A stretch of 53,939 bases of DNA from assembly GCA_964519995.1 (NCBI GenBank), contig CAZFLY010000011.1:1-53939 (forward strand), read 5' to 3'. Of the stretch, positions 7,291-15,969 are shown piece by piece. A model generated the notes under the pieces. That model searched no databases, was not told the DNA's origin, and worked only from the letters and a program-made list of their open reading frames with translations. Made by a program: the position numbers and the translations under genes. The stretch's first letter is position 1, and the number at the start of each line of letters is the position of its first letter. The DNA comes from CAZFLY01 sp964519995 (lineage in GTDB: Bacteria; Planctomycetota; Phycisphaerae; Sedimentisphaerales; Anaerobacaceae).

Positions 7291-8757
7291 TCAGCCAAAC
7301 AGCTTAACCTGAGCGGCACGTACTATTTTGATATTGTCCTCAGCGATAAAGTACTGATAGCCTGGCCTTATGACCTCCGCGATTTTGCCGATCTTGTTTG
7401 GGTCATCGCAAGGCTGCTTTTCTTTTGCTGCCTCGGCGTACTTTTCCTGTCCGCGATAGTCGCTATTAATCTGAGGCTTAAACTGTTCAATGCCACTTGA
7501 CTCAATAGTGAACAGCAGCTCATCCTTTACTTCCTTGAGTTGTGTAGCTTCGATATTCTGTTCAGACAAGCAACTAATGCGATTTTCGAGATTATCGATG
7601 CAACGTATAATTCGCAGGCAGAAGGTCTTTATGATGTTCCAGTCATAGCCGTCCTGAAGTCTTTCCACTTTTTCCTGCTGATGGGCGGCATACTCGCGGA
7701 TAGCGGATACCTGCTGCGTTAGTTCCTGCAGAGTATTATTGAGCGGCTGTGAGTGTTCAACCGCGGTCTGACGGACACTTTGTGCCATCTGTCTGAACTC
7801 GATTATTTGCTTTTCAAGGTTTTCTGCATGGGCTTTTAGTGAGCCCTCAGTCTCTACAGAATTATCGCGTTCGACCTGCAGGACCGTATCGGGCGGGTTC
7901 TGGATTACTTCTGATGGTGCCTCATTTGCGCTTGTGGTCTGGGTTGCCTCAGGTTCCATAGATTTTTCATCTGACAGTAGCGTAGCGGTGTTCTTAGCAC
8001 CACCTGCATCCTTAAGGAACGAATCACTGGACACAGACACGGCTGTTTGTGAGGCAGATTGCTGCTGGTCTTGAGAATCTCTCTGGAGATCGTACCAGCC
8101 TGATTCTGCAATGGGGTCGGAGCGTCTCTTGAGTTTTCTTCGCTGTTGTTTTGGTCGTGTTATTGATGTTTGTTCACTCTGCTGCGCGTAGACTTCACAG
8201 AGCTGTTGGTCTCGGATTTTTCGGTAGTACCGCAAAATGGCGGCGTAAAGTCCCTGTATCCGAGATAGGCCTCTGAGAATAAGCCGAGCTGTTAACACCA
8301 GCAAGCACCAGGCGGAAATCGTCCCTCCTATAGATGTACAGACTACGGAAGCGGTAAAGATAAACTCACTCCGCTCCTTGTGCCTTTTGTATTTGTCCAC
8401 TTCCTTTTGCCAGTTTCCGCCGTAGAGTGCATTAGCAAAGGGATGAGCATCCATTTCGCCAGCGGCCAGCTTATCAAGGTCGGCTTTAAGTCTTTCCTGC
8501 TGCTCTTGACGGAGCTGCGAGGCCGTCTTGGCTTTGTTGTGCCCGTTCTGCTCCAGGGCCAGCGGCGACCACTCCTCCGGAGCCGACCTCAGCCACTCTT
8601 TGTATTGCTCTATGTACTCATCGGATTCCGAGGCGTACTTCAGCTTGTAAGAAGCGATCTTCCGTTTTTGCTTTTGGTCTGCATCGCGAACCAGCACGAG
8701 CACTGCGCCACCGATAAGCGCAATTGACAGGCCAAGAATAATGGATCTCTTCAACAT
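7291..8757 (-). CDS. Membrane protein with C-terminal GrpE-like domain
   Basis: A 488-residue protein. Hydrophobic helices lie at about 5-23 and 134-160. The 110 residues between them are charged and probably outside the membrane. Residues about 185-300 are Gln/Ser/Glu-rich and disordered, and about 305-370 form a coiled coil. The last 120 residues look like GrpE: a long helix with CIDNLENRI, then GIEQFKPQINSDYRGQEKYA, GKIAEVIRPGYQY and a final IKIVRAAQVKLFG beta edge. GrpE exchanges ADP on Hsp70. Canonical GrpE is a soluble protein of about 200 residues, so a membrane-tethered form is unusual. It is the first gene of the Hsp70/TerB locus (53 bases before hsp70). Nucleotide-exchange activity is inferred. 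Confidence 0.8.
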   Translation of the reverse strand: MLKRSIILGLSIALIGGAVLVLVRDADQKQKRKIASYKLKYASESDEYIEQYKEWLRSAPEEWSPLALEQNGHNKAKTASQLRQEQQERLKADLDKLAAGEMDAHPFANALYGGNWQKEVDKYKRHKERSEFIFTASVVCTSIGGTISAWCLLVLTARLILRGLSRIQGLYAAILRYYRKIRDQQLCEVYAQQSEQTSITRPKQQRRKLKRRSDPIAESGWYDLQRDSQDQQQSASQTAVSVSSDSFLKDAGGAKNTATLLSDEKSMEPEATQTTSANEAPSEVIQNPPDTVLQVERDNSVETEGSLKAHAENLEKQIIEFRQMAQSVRQTAVEHSQPLNNTLQELTQQVSAIREYAAHQQEKVERLQDGYDWNIIKTFCLRIIRCIDNLENRISCLSEQNIEATQLKEVKDELLFTIESSGIEQFKPQINSDYRGQEKYAEAAKEKQPCDDPNKIGKIAEVIRPGYQYFIAEDNIKIVRAAQVKLFG

Positions 8758-9053
8758 AAGTCCTGCTACCCATCAAGATGGCAACATAATCTTAGCGAAT
8801 ACTTCGACTCATCTGACGCACAACTGCCAAGAATCGCGAAAGAATCGCTTATGGTCCATCAACTAAAATATAATAATTGTTCAACCTTGCTCAAACCTGC
8901 CGGCGATAAAGAGAGTGCATCCTAAGGCAGGATACCTGCCGGTTAGCGTCCGGTAAGAAAGCGTACATTATTCTGCGTCCGATAGACTCACTGCGCACGA
9001 AGGTGGTATAAATATGATGATGGTTTCAGATGTACTGTTTAAGATGTACTCAA

Positions 9054-9560
9054 TTAAGCTGTAAAAATCTCGTTGGTCAAGTCTTCGCCGAGCTGAGCGG
9101 CATAATAATGCTTGATAGTCTGTTGACCTTGAGCTTGGAATTTAGCCATGGAGGAAAACACACCGATTTTTACGAGAATAAGAATTGCAATACAAGCTGC
9201 AATATTGGCCAAAGGACGTTTGTATACGTTGGCTCTTTCCAGCAATTTTGGCTCCGGCTGGATTAGCCTGAGTTTCTCGGCCTTCGGAGCGTCACGGAGA
9301 CTGTGTTTCAGAACACTAATTGCTTGAGTATTTGCGTTTTTTAGCAGTTCGAGTCTGTGCGGCTGAGATTTGATAGCTGCAAGCGCGAGATGTACCCTGC
9401 CAACACCGGCAAGTCGAAGCTGGCATCTTGGACAATTTGATATATGGCTTTGTATCCAACCTGCGTCAGGACCTGCGTATTTGTTTATAGTCTCGTACAG
9501 CCAAGCTCTTATTTGCCTGCACTTTTTTGCTTTTATTTTAGTATTCATCGTTATACTCAT
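9054..9560 (-). CDS. Zinc-binding anti-sigma factor, single-span
   Basis: A 168-residue protein. The N-terminal domain has HISNCPRC (His39, Cys43, Cys46), the HxxxCxxC signature of ZAS anti-sigma factors that hold ECF sigma factors. A hydrophobic helix lies at about 116-136 (ANIAACIAILILVKIGVF), and a 30-residue tail would lie on the far side of the membrane. The ATG overlaps the stop of the ECF sigma gene by four bases, so the pair is translationally coupled. Partner is therefore the adjacent sigma factor with high probability. The small extracytoplasmic part suggests sensing through another protein. Stretch 8761-9053 upstream of the Hsp70 locus and downstream of this gene holds no gene I can support. 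Confidence 0.85.
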   Translation of the reverse strand: MSITMNTKIKAKKCRQIRAWLYETINKYAGPDAGWIQSHISNCPRCQLRLAGVGRVHLALAAIKSQPHRLELLKNANTQAISVLKHSLRDAPKAEKLRLIQPEPKLLERANVYKRPLANIAACIAILILVKIGVFSSMAKFQAQGQQTIKHYYAAQLGEDLTNEIFTA

Positions 9561-10126
9561 CTTTCTCTATTCATCCAGACTGCCAGTAACTGGACCGCTT
9601 TACATCTATAGACCCTGGCCGTTGCTGCTGATATGCCCAGTATCCTCGCTGTTTGGGTGTACGACAATTCGGCGAGGTCTCGCAGCACGATAACGTTTCG
9701 CAAATGCTCGGGCAATTCAGCTATGCAGCACCTTAGAGACTCGGCCAGGCATTTGGAATCAAATTCACTTACCGGTGAATTCACATTCCGTACTGTAACA
9801 GCAACTGAGCAAATTCTGTTTCTCTCGGCGAGTCTGCGCCGTAACATTGACACAGCAATATTGCTTGCTGTGCGAAACAGATAAGCCTTTATGTGTATGG
9901 GCTTGCACCTGTCCTCACGATGGGCAAGCTTCAAGAACGTGCTTTGGTATGCGTCGTAGACATCCTGTTCATTGCTGAGAATGCGCCAGAGCAGAGTGAC
10001 CAACTCTTGGCCGTGTTTCAGCATAGCCGAGAGAATCCACTGCTGGCTTTCCTCAAGACCATCAGAGAAAACAAAATCCCAAGGTATCTGACAACTTGCG
10101 GCCTTGCCGAACATAAAAATAACCAC
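9557..10126 (-). CDS. ECF-type RNA polymerase sigma factor
   Basis: A 189-residue sigma-70 family protein with only regions 2 and 4. Region 2 includes SNEQDVYDAYQSTFLKLAHR and the helix AYLFRTASNIAVSMLRRR. Region 4 has LPEHLRNVIVLRDLAELSYTQ and the helix-turn-helix YTQTARILGISAATARVYRCKA that binds the -35 element. The Met at residue 5 is an alternative start. It is cotranscribed with a zinc anti-sigma gene (ATGA overlap) and transcribed away from the secretion operon starting at 10281, with 154 bases between. It may control that operon, but this is inference. No ECF-type promoter could be defined with confidence. Confidence 0.93.
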   Translation of the reverse strand: MVIFMFGKAASCQIPWDFVFSDGLEESQQWILSAMLKHGQELVTLLWRILSNEQDVYDAYQSTFLKLAHREDRCKPIHIKAYLFRTASNIAVSMLRRRLAERNRICSVAVTVRNVNSPVSEFDSKCLAESLRCCIAELPEHLRNVIVLRDLAELSYTQTARILGISAATARVYRCKAVQLLAVWMNRER

Positions 10127-10280
10127 CTATTTCTACAACTCTTCCAGTTGAAAGACGCAGTGCAGAACTTTATGTTAACAAAAACTACACAAAAATGGGG
10201 CAAAATAATGCCTTTACTGATTAACATTCCTAGTAGCTTACGCGTCATAATCTACGTGGAAACAACATTGGCAGGAATAA

Positions 10281-11483
10281 ATGTTGAAGGTTCAGCCGAA
10301 CAATATGAACGTAAGTCACTACAAAAAAAGCTCTTACGAACATATTCCTGAATCCAAGGATGTTGTGTGTCTGGTGGATGACTTGCTCAAAGAAGCTATC
10401 CTGGCCCGAGCAAGCGATATCCATTTTGAGCCGACTGAGGCTGGATTATTAGTAAAATTTCGGCTGGATGGTGTGTTGAGTATTGTGGAGAGTCTGCCAA
10501 AGGCACTATCTGATAATGTGATTTCCCGTCTGAAGGTGCTCGGTGGACTGCTCACGTACCGTAATGACGTGCCGCAGGAGGGGCGGATCGAACTGTCACC
10601 ACAGTGGGGCGGCAAGGTGATGGACCAGCGGCTGGCGGTTTTTCCAACAATTCACGGCCAACGAGCAGTAGTGCGACTGTTCTACCGAGACGAACAGCTC
10701 ACGGAGCTTGAACAGTTGGGATTCTCTCTGCAAATATGCATGGCACTGAAAGAGATAGATGCAAAAAATCAAGGCGTTTTACTGCTTACCGGTCCGGCAG
10801 GGAGCGGTAAAAGTACAACCTTGTCTGCGCTTTTGCGACATATTCTAAAATGTTTTCCCGGCAAGAGCATCGTGACTATAGAGGACCCCGTTGAGATAAG
10901 AATTGATGGCGTAACGCAGGTTCAGATTACACCACATGGACAGATGACATTTCCCACGGCTCTAAAGTCGCTGCTAAGGCAAGACCCCGAAGTCCTGATG
11001 ATTGGTGAAATCAGAGACGCGGAGACGGCAAGAATAGTCATCGAAGCGGGCCTGACGGGACATTTGCTGATGAGCACAATGCACAGCGGTACACCTGCGG
11101 GGGCGTTTTTACGGCTGCTTGAAATGGGAATAGAGCCTTACCAGGTGACATCAAGTATTTCAGCAGTTCTGAATCAAAGGCTTGTCAGAAAACTATGTGA
11201 GCGCTGTAAAAAGAAAACCGAAGCCGGTGAGTTTGAAGCGGTGGGCTGTGACGAGTGTTTAACGACAGGTTACAAAGGCCGGGTTTTAATAGCGGAAATG
11301 GTACAGTTGGACAGTTATCTGCGAAAGGCAATTTTAAATAAGGCTGACCTTGAGGAGCTTGAGACGCTGCTTATGAGCAAGGGGCATACGAATATGCTGG
11401 CCGATGGCGAACGATTGGTCAGTGAAGGAGTGACAACACAGGAGGAATTGAGGAGAGTGTGTGGTATTGCTGCAGACAGGTGA
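10281..11483 (+). CDS. gspE: Type II secretion / type IV pilus assembly ATPase (GspE/PilB-like)
   Basis: A 400-residue hexameric-ATPase family member that powers pseudopilus assembly from the cytoplasm. Walker A GPAGSGKST is at 171-179, the Asp box is near 199-205 (TIEDPVE), Walker B EVLMIGEIRD is at 237-246, and the His box LTGHLLMSTMHSG follows. A four-Cys zinc knuckle (CERC...CDEC) lies at about 310-330, as in GspE. The protein is about 160 residues shorter than usual because the N-terminal MshEN/N1 domain is absent. It begins almost directly with the N2 domain (ARASDIHFEP). AGGA lies six bases before the ATG. It heads an operon of two gspF and three pseudopilin genes. Confidence 0.93.
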   Translation: MLKVQPNNMNVSHYKKSSYEHIPESKDVVCLVDDLLKEAILARASDIHFEPTEAGLLVKFRLDGVLSIVESLPKALSDNVISRLKVLGGLLTYRNDVPQEGRIELSPQWGGKVMDQRLAVFPTIHGQRAVVRLFYRDEQLTELEQLGFSLQICMALKEIDAKNQGVLLLTGPAGSGKSTTLSALLRHILKCFPGKSIVTIEDPVEIRIDGVTQVQITPHGQMTFPTALKSLLRQDPEVLMIGEIRDAETARIVIEAGLTGHLLMSTMHSGTPAGAFLRLLEMGIEPYQVTSSISAVLNQRLVRKLCERCKKKTEAGEFEAVGCDECLTTGYKGRVLIAEMVQLDSYLRKAILNKADLEELETLLMSKGHTNMLADGERLVSEGVTTQEELRRVCGIAADR

Positions 11484-11630
11484 TGGGAGTTGTGAACGAA
11501 ATATGATTAGCATCGAGGCATCATAGAAAGGTATTGAGTGGTACAGAGAAGGATTCATTGTAGTATGAATTGACTGTGTGAAAGTGAAATTTGGGACGTG
11601 GTGCTTGTTTGGTAACGACGAGGATAGAAG

Positions 11631-12827
11631 ATGGCAACGTTTGAATATAATGCGTTAACAGGGGCAGGCAGGTTGATGAAAGGCACGATTGAGGCAGGCT
11701 CGCCGCAAGAAGCATCTGAGATGCTAAAGCAGATGCAGCTCAACGTCAATTTAATTGAAAAGGCAAAGCCCGAAAAACCCAAAACACCGATCGGAAGAAA
11801 CGAATTTTTGCTCTTTAATCAGCAGCTTGCGTCGATAACAAAAGCCGGGATACCGCTGGAAAGAGGCCTGCGGGAGCTTGCCAAAGACGTTGCCTCCAAA
11901 TCGATGCGCAAACTTATCGAAGATATTGCCTCGGAGCTAGAAGCGGGAGTGAGCATTGAAAAAGCATTTGAGAAAAGACAGAAGCATTTTCCGCCTTTGT
12001 ATGGCCGAATCTTAAAGGCTGGGGTGGAGACCGGAAGACTAAGTGAGATGTTAACCAGCTTGAACCGGCACCTGGAGCTGGCCAATCAAACCAGGAGGAT
12101 TGTCTTTGAGGCAATCACTTACCCAGCGGTTGTTTTTGTTTTAGGTGCTATCATTGTTACGGGTGTATTCCTGCTCATAATCCCGCAGTTCAAAACTATC
12201 CTTGAAGAGATGGTCTTTGGTAGGCTGAATCCTCTAACTATGCTATTCTTCAGCATGGCAAAGAATGTTGTGCCTTTCTGGATTACTGTGGGATTTGTGG
12301 TTGCAGGATTGTTTGCTGTCTTTGCAATGATTTCATCTTTTCCGGCTGGTCGCCGAGTTAAGGAGTCTTTGTTTTTGAGAATTCCCGTAATTGGTGCAGT
12401 TTATCACAGCAGTATTCTTAGCAGAATGGCTGAAGCGATGGCGATGATGATTGCAGCCGGCACCGATATGCCCACGTGCTTGAGATTAGCTTCCGGCGCA
12501 ACGGGGAGTGAAAAATTGATTTTGGAAAGCGAAACGCTTGCCAGCCAGATTGAGCGAGGGGCAAATATCCTGGAAGCCGGCCAATTCTGCCGAATGATAC
12601 CCAGGCTGTTTTTATATTCGATTCAGCTCGGTGCGCAGCGTAATGAATTGCAAGACAATCTACTCAGTCTCGGCGAGATGTATGCCGAGCAGGCGCAGCA
12701 CGGCCAGGTAAGATTGCAGGCAATTCTGCTTCCTGTGATGTTGATTGTTGTAGGTGGGATTTTGGCAATGGCCATCGTTGCAATGTTTTTGCCGATGATA
12801 CAAGTTATTACAAGTCTATCCTCTTGA
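11631..12827 (+). CDS. gspF: Type II secretion inner-membrane platform protein (GspF/PilC-like)
   Basis: A 398-residue protein with the standard GspF layout: N-terminal MATFEYNALTGAGRLMKG, then two T2SSF domains (about 63-185 and 270-390), each followed by membrane helices (about 165-185, 215-240 and 365-390). The repeated motif FNQQLASITKAGIPLERGLRELA in the first domain has its counterpart ILSRMAEAMAMMIAAGTDMPTCL in the second. GspF organises the inner-membrane platform and contacts GspE. Length matches the family. GAGG precedes the ATG by eight bases. A second, divergent gspF follows 17 bases later, which is unusual for one operon. Confidence 0.94.
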   Translation: MATFEYNALTGAGRLMKGTIEAGSPQEASEMLKQMQLNVNLIEKAKPEKPKTPIGRNEFLLFNQQLASITKAGIPLERGLRELAKDVASKSMRKLIEDIASELEAGVSIEKAFEKRQKHFPPLYGRILKAGVETGRLSEMLTSLNRHLELANQTRRIVFEAITYPAVVFVLGAIIVTGVFLLIIPQFKTILEEMVFGRLNPLTMLFFSMAKNVVPFWITVGFVVAGLFAVFAMISSFPAGRRVKESLFLRIPVIGAVYHSSILSRMAEAMAMMIAAGTDMPTCLRLASGATGSEKLILESETLASQIERGANILEAGQFCRMIPRLFLYSIQLGAQRNELQDNLLSLGEMYAEQAQHGQVRLQAILLPVMLIVVGGILAMAIVAMFLPMIQVITSLSS

Positions 12828-12844
12828 AAGTAGCAAGGTAAAAT

Positions 12845-14320
12845 ATGTTTGAGAACCTTGGAATATTGCTTTTGTTTGTCTATGCGATACTGGGTTTTAA
12901 AAAACCCGCAGTTGCATTGGTAACATTGCCGATTGTGTGTCTTGGCCTTATCCTTTTGGCGGAGCACACTGGAAGCAGTGAGGATTTGTTTGCAGCTACG
13001 TTTTGTGCGATTGCGACTTTTCTTATCACTCTAGTTGTTGTGGCTCTATCAAGGCCGGGGCCTGAATCAAGCCAATGGCCTCGACGTGTAGCGAGATTAC
13101 TGGTTATAGTAATCGGCGTTTTCACCATGGTGGTAATCAGCATTGTCCTATCTCCTGAAGGAGCCCAGTTTGCCTTTCTCATTTTTGTTTTGGCCTTGTT
13201 CATTATCCCAATCTCGGTAATAGGCTATCGTCGAAGATCACCCCGTGCCACAGCCGTTTGTGTTCTTTCAACCATAGGCTGTAGTATGAGACAGAACCTA
13301 CCGTTGCCAATGGCACTGGAATCGGCTGCGAGCGGACGAACTGATAGGTGCGCGCGAACTCTGCAAAATATAAAGAAATGGCTCGTGCAAGGATACTCAC
13401 TGAGTGAATCAATAAAACGAGGCTATCCAAAATGTCCGAGCTATGCACTGGCGATGATAGCATCTGCTGAGCAGTTTGATCAGCTACCGGCTGCAATAAA
13501 ATCCATCGAAGCCGACATGGCTGCAAGGGCTAACGAAAGAAAAATACTCAGACCGGTTCACGCTTTTTATCCAGTTGCAGTGATGAGCTTTATGCTGTTC
13601 ATACTGTTTGGATTGATGAAACTTGGTATTCCACGATTCAAGAGTGTGCTGGAAGAAGTGTTCGAGGAGAATCTGCCAGCCGTCACTCAATGGCTGTTTG
13701 CCATCACCAACACTGTAGCTTATCGGATTCCGACGCTGAGTTTAATTGTGTTTGGCTTGTTAGTCTTGGTGGGCGTTCCGATTTGGCTGCGAGTGCGATT
13801 TCGGCCTCGAAGGCCGCACAAGCCATATCTAATCTCGCGAATCAGAGACTTTATTATCTGGCATCTGCCTATAATGCGTTGGTTTGAGAAGAATCGCGCA
13901 ATGGTCCATGTCGTTGAAATTCTCAGGCTATCTCTCAATGCCGGCCGCACAATCGACGCTGCGATTGCCAACACGCTCGATCTTGATGTGAACAACTGTT
14001 TCCGCAAACGGTTACTCAGATGGCTGGAGAAAGTAAAGCGAGGGGACAATATCTCGGTTGCAACCAGAGAAAGCTCACTTGGCAATACGCTGGCCTGGGC
14101 GTTTGATGGCCAGGTGAACAGGAACAATACGCCAACAATTCTGGAAATGCTTGAGTCGTTCTATCGTTTGAACTATAGCTACCGTGTGAATCTTGCCCGA
14201 TTCATAATGTGGCCCTGTGTGGTGATTGCCATGGGCGCAACAGTTGGATTCGTAGTCTATGGCGTATATTCTCCGATTGTTGCGATTATCCGTCATTTCG
14301 CAGAGGTTACTTACTCGTAG
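12845..14320 (+). CDS. Second, divergent GspF-like platform protein
   Basis: A 491-residue polytopic protein. The first 130 residues hold about four extra hydrophobic helices not present in ordinary GspF. Two T2SSF-like domains follow: about 137-250 (VCVLSTIGCSMRQNLPLPMALESAA, then AEQFDQLPAAIKSIEADMAARANE) and about 345-480 (VHVVEILRLSLNAGRTIDAAIANT). Each is followed by membrane segments (about 237-260, 300-320 and 455-480). It resembles the platform protein but is longer and clearly diverged from the neighbour at 11631, so a heteromeric platform or a separate substrate line is possible. It lies inside the secretion operon, and the next gene starts 14 bases after it. Confidence 0.8.
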   Translation: MFENLGILLLFVYAILGFKKPAVALVTLPIVCLGLILLAEHTGSSEDLFAATFCAIATFLITLVVVALSRPGPESSQWPRRVARLLVIVIGVFTMVVISIVLSPEGAQFAFLIFVLALFIIPISVIGYRRRSPRATAVCVLSTIGCSMRQNLPLPMALESAASGRTDRCARTLQNIKKWLVQGYSLSESIKRGYPKCPSYALAMIASAEQFDQLPAAIKSIEADMAARANERKILRPVHAFYPVAVMSFMLFILFGLMKLGIPRFKSVLEEVFEENLPAVTQWLFAITNTVAYRIPTLSLIVFGLLVLVGVPIWLRVRFRPRRPHKPYLISRIRDFIIWHLPIMRWFEKNRAMVHVVEILRLSLNAGRTIDAAIANTLDLDVNNCFRKRLLRWLEKVKRGDNISVATRESSLGNTLAWAFDGQVNRNNTPTILEMLESFYRLNYSYRVNLARFIMWPCVVIAMGATVGFVVYGVYSPIVAIIRHFAEVTYS

Positions 14321-14334
14321 AACAGCAATTGGAT

Positions 14335-14736
14335 ATGAATGTAACTCGAACAAAAAAACGTGCAGGATTCCTGGCAAGCGAACTGACAGTCGCTTTGAGC
14401 GTTTTGGCAGTTCTGCTGACCTGCTTTGCGATGTCGCTGCATGGTTTTGCGAAATTTAACCGTTATCAGTTGATCCGGCAGCGCTGCATAGCTGCTGCCC
14501 AGGCGCAGCTTGATAGCATTACCGCGACAGGCAAACCAATCGTACAGGATGACCTAAAGCGACTCTGGCCAACGTTGAATGTCTCTATTGAAAGATCGGC
14601 GGCAACTGGGCAATGGCAGGGAATGGAACTAATCGAAGTAACCGCAAAGGGAGAGAGCTTTCGCAATAAAGTACAGGTAAAGCTCAGCAGATACACACTA
14701 CCTGTAGAGCGATTGGAAGAAAGTAAAACCAATTAA
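14335..14736 (+). CDS. Pseudopilin-like protein (minor, GspI/GspH-like)
   Basis: A 133-residue protein starting at the ATG at 14335, because the longer open frame upstream lies inside the previous gene. The N-terminus (TKKRAGFLASELTVALSVLAVLLTCFAM) has a short basic leader, Gly, then a hydrophobic helix with Glu at position +5, the pattern cut by prepilin peptidase. Here the residues after the Gly are FLASE rather than FTLVE. The rest is a small alpha/beta domain. Position in the operon before a clear FTLVE pseudopilin suggests a minor pseudopilin such as GspI. No clear ribosome-binding site was seen, so coupling to the upstream gene is likely. Confidence 0.7.
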   Translation: MNVTRTKKRAGFLASELTVALSVLAVLLTCFAMSLHGFAKFNRYQLIRQRCIAAAQAQLDSITATGKPIVQDDLKRLWPTLNVSIERSAATGQWQGMELIEVTAKGESFRNKVQVKLSRYTLPVERLEESKTN

Positions 14737-14749
14737 TGATTCAGAAGAG

Positions 14750-15268
14750 ATGAGCATGCGCAGGGGTTTTACACTGGTTGAAATGCTGATAGTAATAGCA
14801 ACTTTGCCCATTGTTGCTATTGTTTTGGACAAATTTTTCGTCAATGTCATTCGTGACATTCCCCGTTCTTCAGCAGTCGTTCAGGAGAACACCACCCTGC
14901 TCAACATGCTGAATCAAATGCGCAACGACGTTGATAAGGCAAAAAGACTGCCGGAAAAATTCGAAGAGCAGATCTCCAACGAACGGATGCTCCTAATTGA
15001 ACAGACAGATGGTGTCGTTGCATACGAGTTGCAAAACGGCAAAGTAATAAGAAAAAAACTGTCGAACATTGGAGAACAACACGAAGATGTCATAACATGG
15101 TCTTTGCCAACTGCCGAGCTGCAGTGGCAAGTATGGAAGAGAAACGGCAGAGGTAACGCAGTTGAGGTAAGAAGCTGTGTCAAGCAGAAGCTAAGGAAAA
15201 AGTGGCAGAAGAAATTAGCCAATTCACACGTGTATTTTTTGGATGTTTTTGACAAGGTGGTTAGATAA
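14750..15268 (+). CDS. Pseudopilin with canonical prepilin signature (GspJ-like)
   Basis: A 172-residue protein starting MSMRRGFTLVEMLIVIATLP, the textbook class III signal: basic leader, Gly6, Phe+1 and Glu+5. The helix is broken by Pro residues (TLPIVAIV). The mature part is a mixed domain with repeated beta strands (LLIEQTDGVVAYELQNGKVIRKKL), as in GspJ-type minor pseudopilins that cap the pseudopilus. Length is consistent with GspJ (about 190). It follows another pseudopilin gene and precedes a third, in the usual I-J-K order. The major pseudopilin GspG and the secretin GspD are not encoded in this window. Confidence 0.85.
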   Translation: MSMRRGFTLVEMLIVIATLPIVAIVLDKFFVNVIRDIPRSSAVVQENTTLLNMLNQMRNDVDKAKRLPEKFEEQISNERMLLIEQTDGVVAYELQNGKVIRKKLSNIGEQHEDVITWSLPTAELQWQVWKRNGRGNAVEVRSCVKQKLRKKWQKKLANSHVYFLDVFDKVVR

Positions 15269-15270
15269 CG

Positions 15271-15645
15271 ATGAAATCCAAAACACAACCCGGTTTCGCT
15301 CTTACTTTTGTAATAATTATAATTGCCTTAATAGGGATTGTTACGTATGTCTTGGCTGATGGCGCCAGGACTTTACAATTCCATTCAAATACGGTTTATC
15401 TTCAAGCTATTGAGCGTAACTTAACCACCAGCGCTCTGGCCTGGGCCAGAAATAACGTAGAGGACAAAAGCAGCGAAGAACTGGGCAAAACGGCTGAGTT
15501 AGATGTTGCGCTTATCGGTACCCGCGGATCAAGCTTGACTTTAATCACGCGTAAGGAGACAAACGGTCGGATAGAAGTCCGGGTAAACACCTCCTGTAGC
15601 AAGAGCAGGCAAACCTTCACAAATTCAGCAAGATATCGGCTCTGA
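15271..15645 (+). CDS. Short GspK/PilX-like pseudopilin
   Basis: A 124-residue protein that starts two bases after the previous stop, so translation is probably coupled. It begins with a basic leader and Gly (MKSKTQPGFALTFVIIIIAL), a hydrophobic helix in which the usual Glu+5 is replaced by Thr or Phe, as in GspK pseudopilins that lack Glu5. The remaining 90 residues are too few for the full GspK insertion domain (about 300 residues), so it may be a minimal GspK or a PilX/PilV-like subunit. It is the last gene of the secretion operon, about 110 bases before tRNA-Lys. Confidence 0.65.
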   Translation: MKSKTQPGFALTFVIIIIALIGIVTYVLADGARTLQFHSNTVYLQAIERNLTTSALAWARNNVEDKSSEELGKTAELDVALIGTRGSSLTLITRKETNGRIEVRVNTSCSKSRQTFTNSARYRL

Positions 15646-15699
15646 CCCCGAAACAATCAAGTCACCTTAGCTTGATACATCAATTCAATGTCAATTCTC

Positions 15700-15728
15700 T
15701 TGCAAAGCATGCAACCTGATTGTAAAGT
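15700..15728 (+). promoter_or_regulatory. Likely promoter of tRNA-Lys
   Basis: TTGCAA at 15700-15705 and TAAAGT at 15723-15728 are separated by 17 bases and lie 31 bases before the mature 5' end of the tRNA. Both boxes match consensus at four of six positions. Confidence 0.45.
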
Positions 15729-15758
15729 AATTCCTTGCAGGTCCGCACAGGACAATCG

Positions 15759-15831
15759 GGGCGATTAGCTCAGCCGGTAGAGCAGCTGACTCTTAATCAG
15801 CCGGTCGCAGGTTCGAATCCTGCATCGCCCA
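15759..15831 (+). tRNA. tRNA-Lys (anticodon CTT)
   Basis: All four arms fold. The acceptor GGGCGAT pairs with ATCGCCC. The D arm is GCTC...GAGC. The anticodon stem GCTGA/TCAGC closes a CTCTTAA loop with anticodon CTT, and the T arm is CGCAG-GTTCGAA-CTGC-like with the GTTCGAAT loop. Discriminator base A is at 15831. CCA is not encoded. The 3' flank 15832-16139 upstream of the beta-barrel gene has no supported gene. Confidence 0.96.
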
Positions 15832-15969
15832 TTCAAAATAGCATTTTTATACACTGGTTAAGTGATGATAAATGATTCTACAAATGGCCATTTTTCTGTT
15901 GCATGGGGAGTATTTGTGAGTTTAAATGAGCATTGGAAAAAAGTTCGTTTGGTTAGACATCTTTTTCCT

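Noticed and set aside
14209..14334. Upstream extension of the first pseudopilin frame
   Set aside because: It overlaps the GspF-like gene in another frame; the prepilin-like leader begins at 14335.
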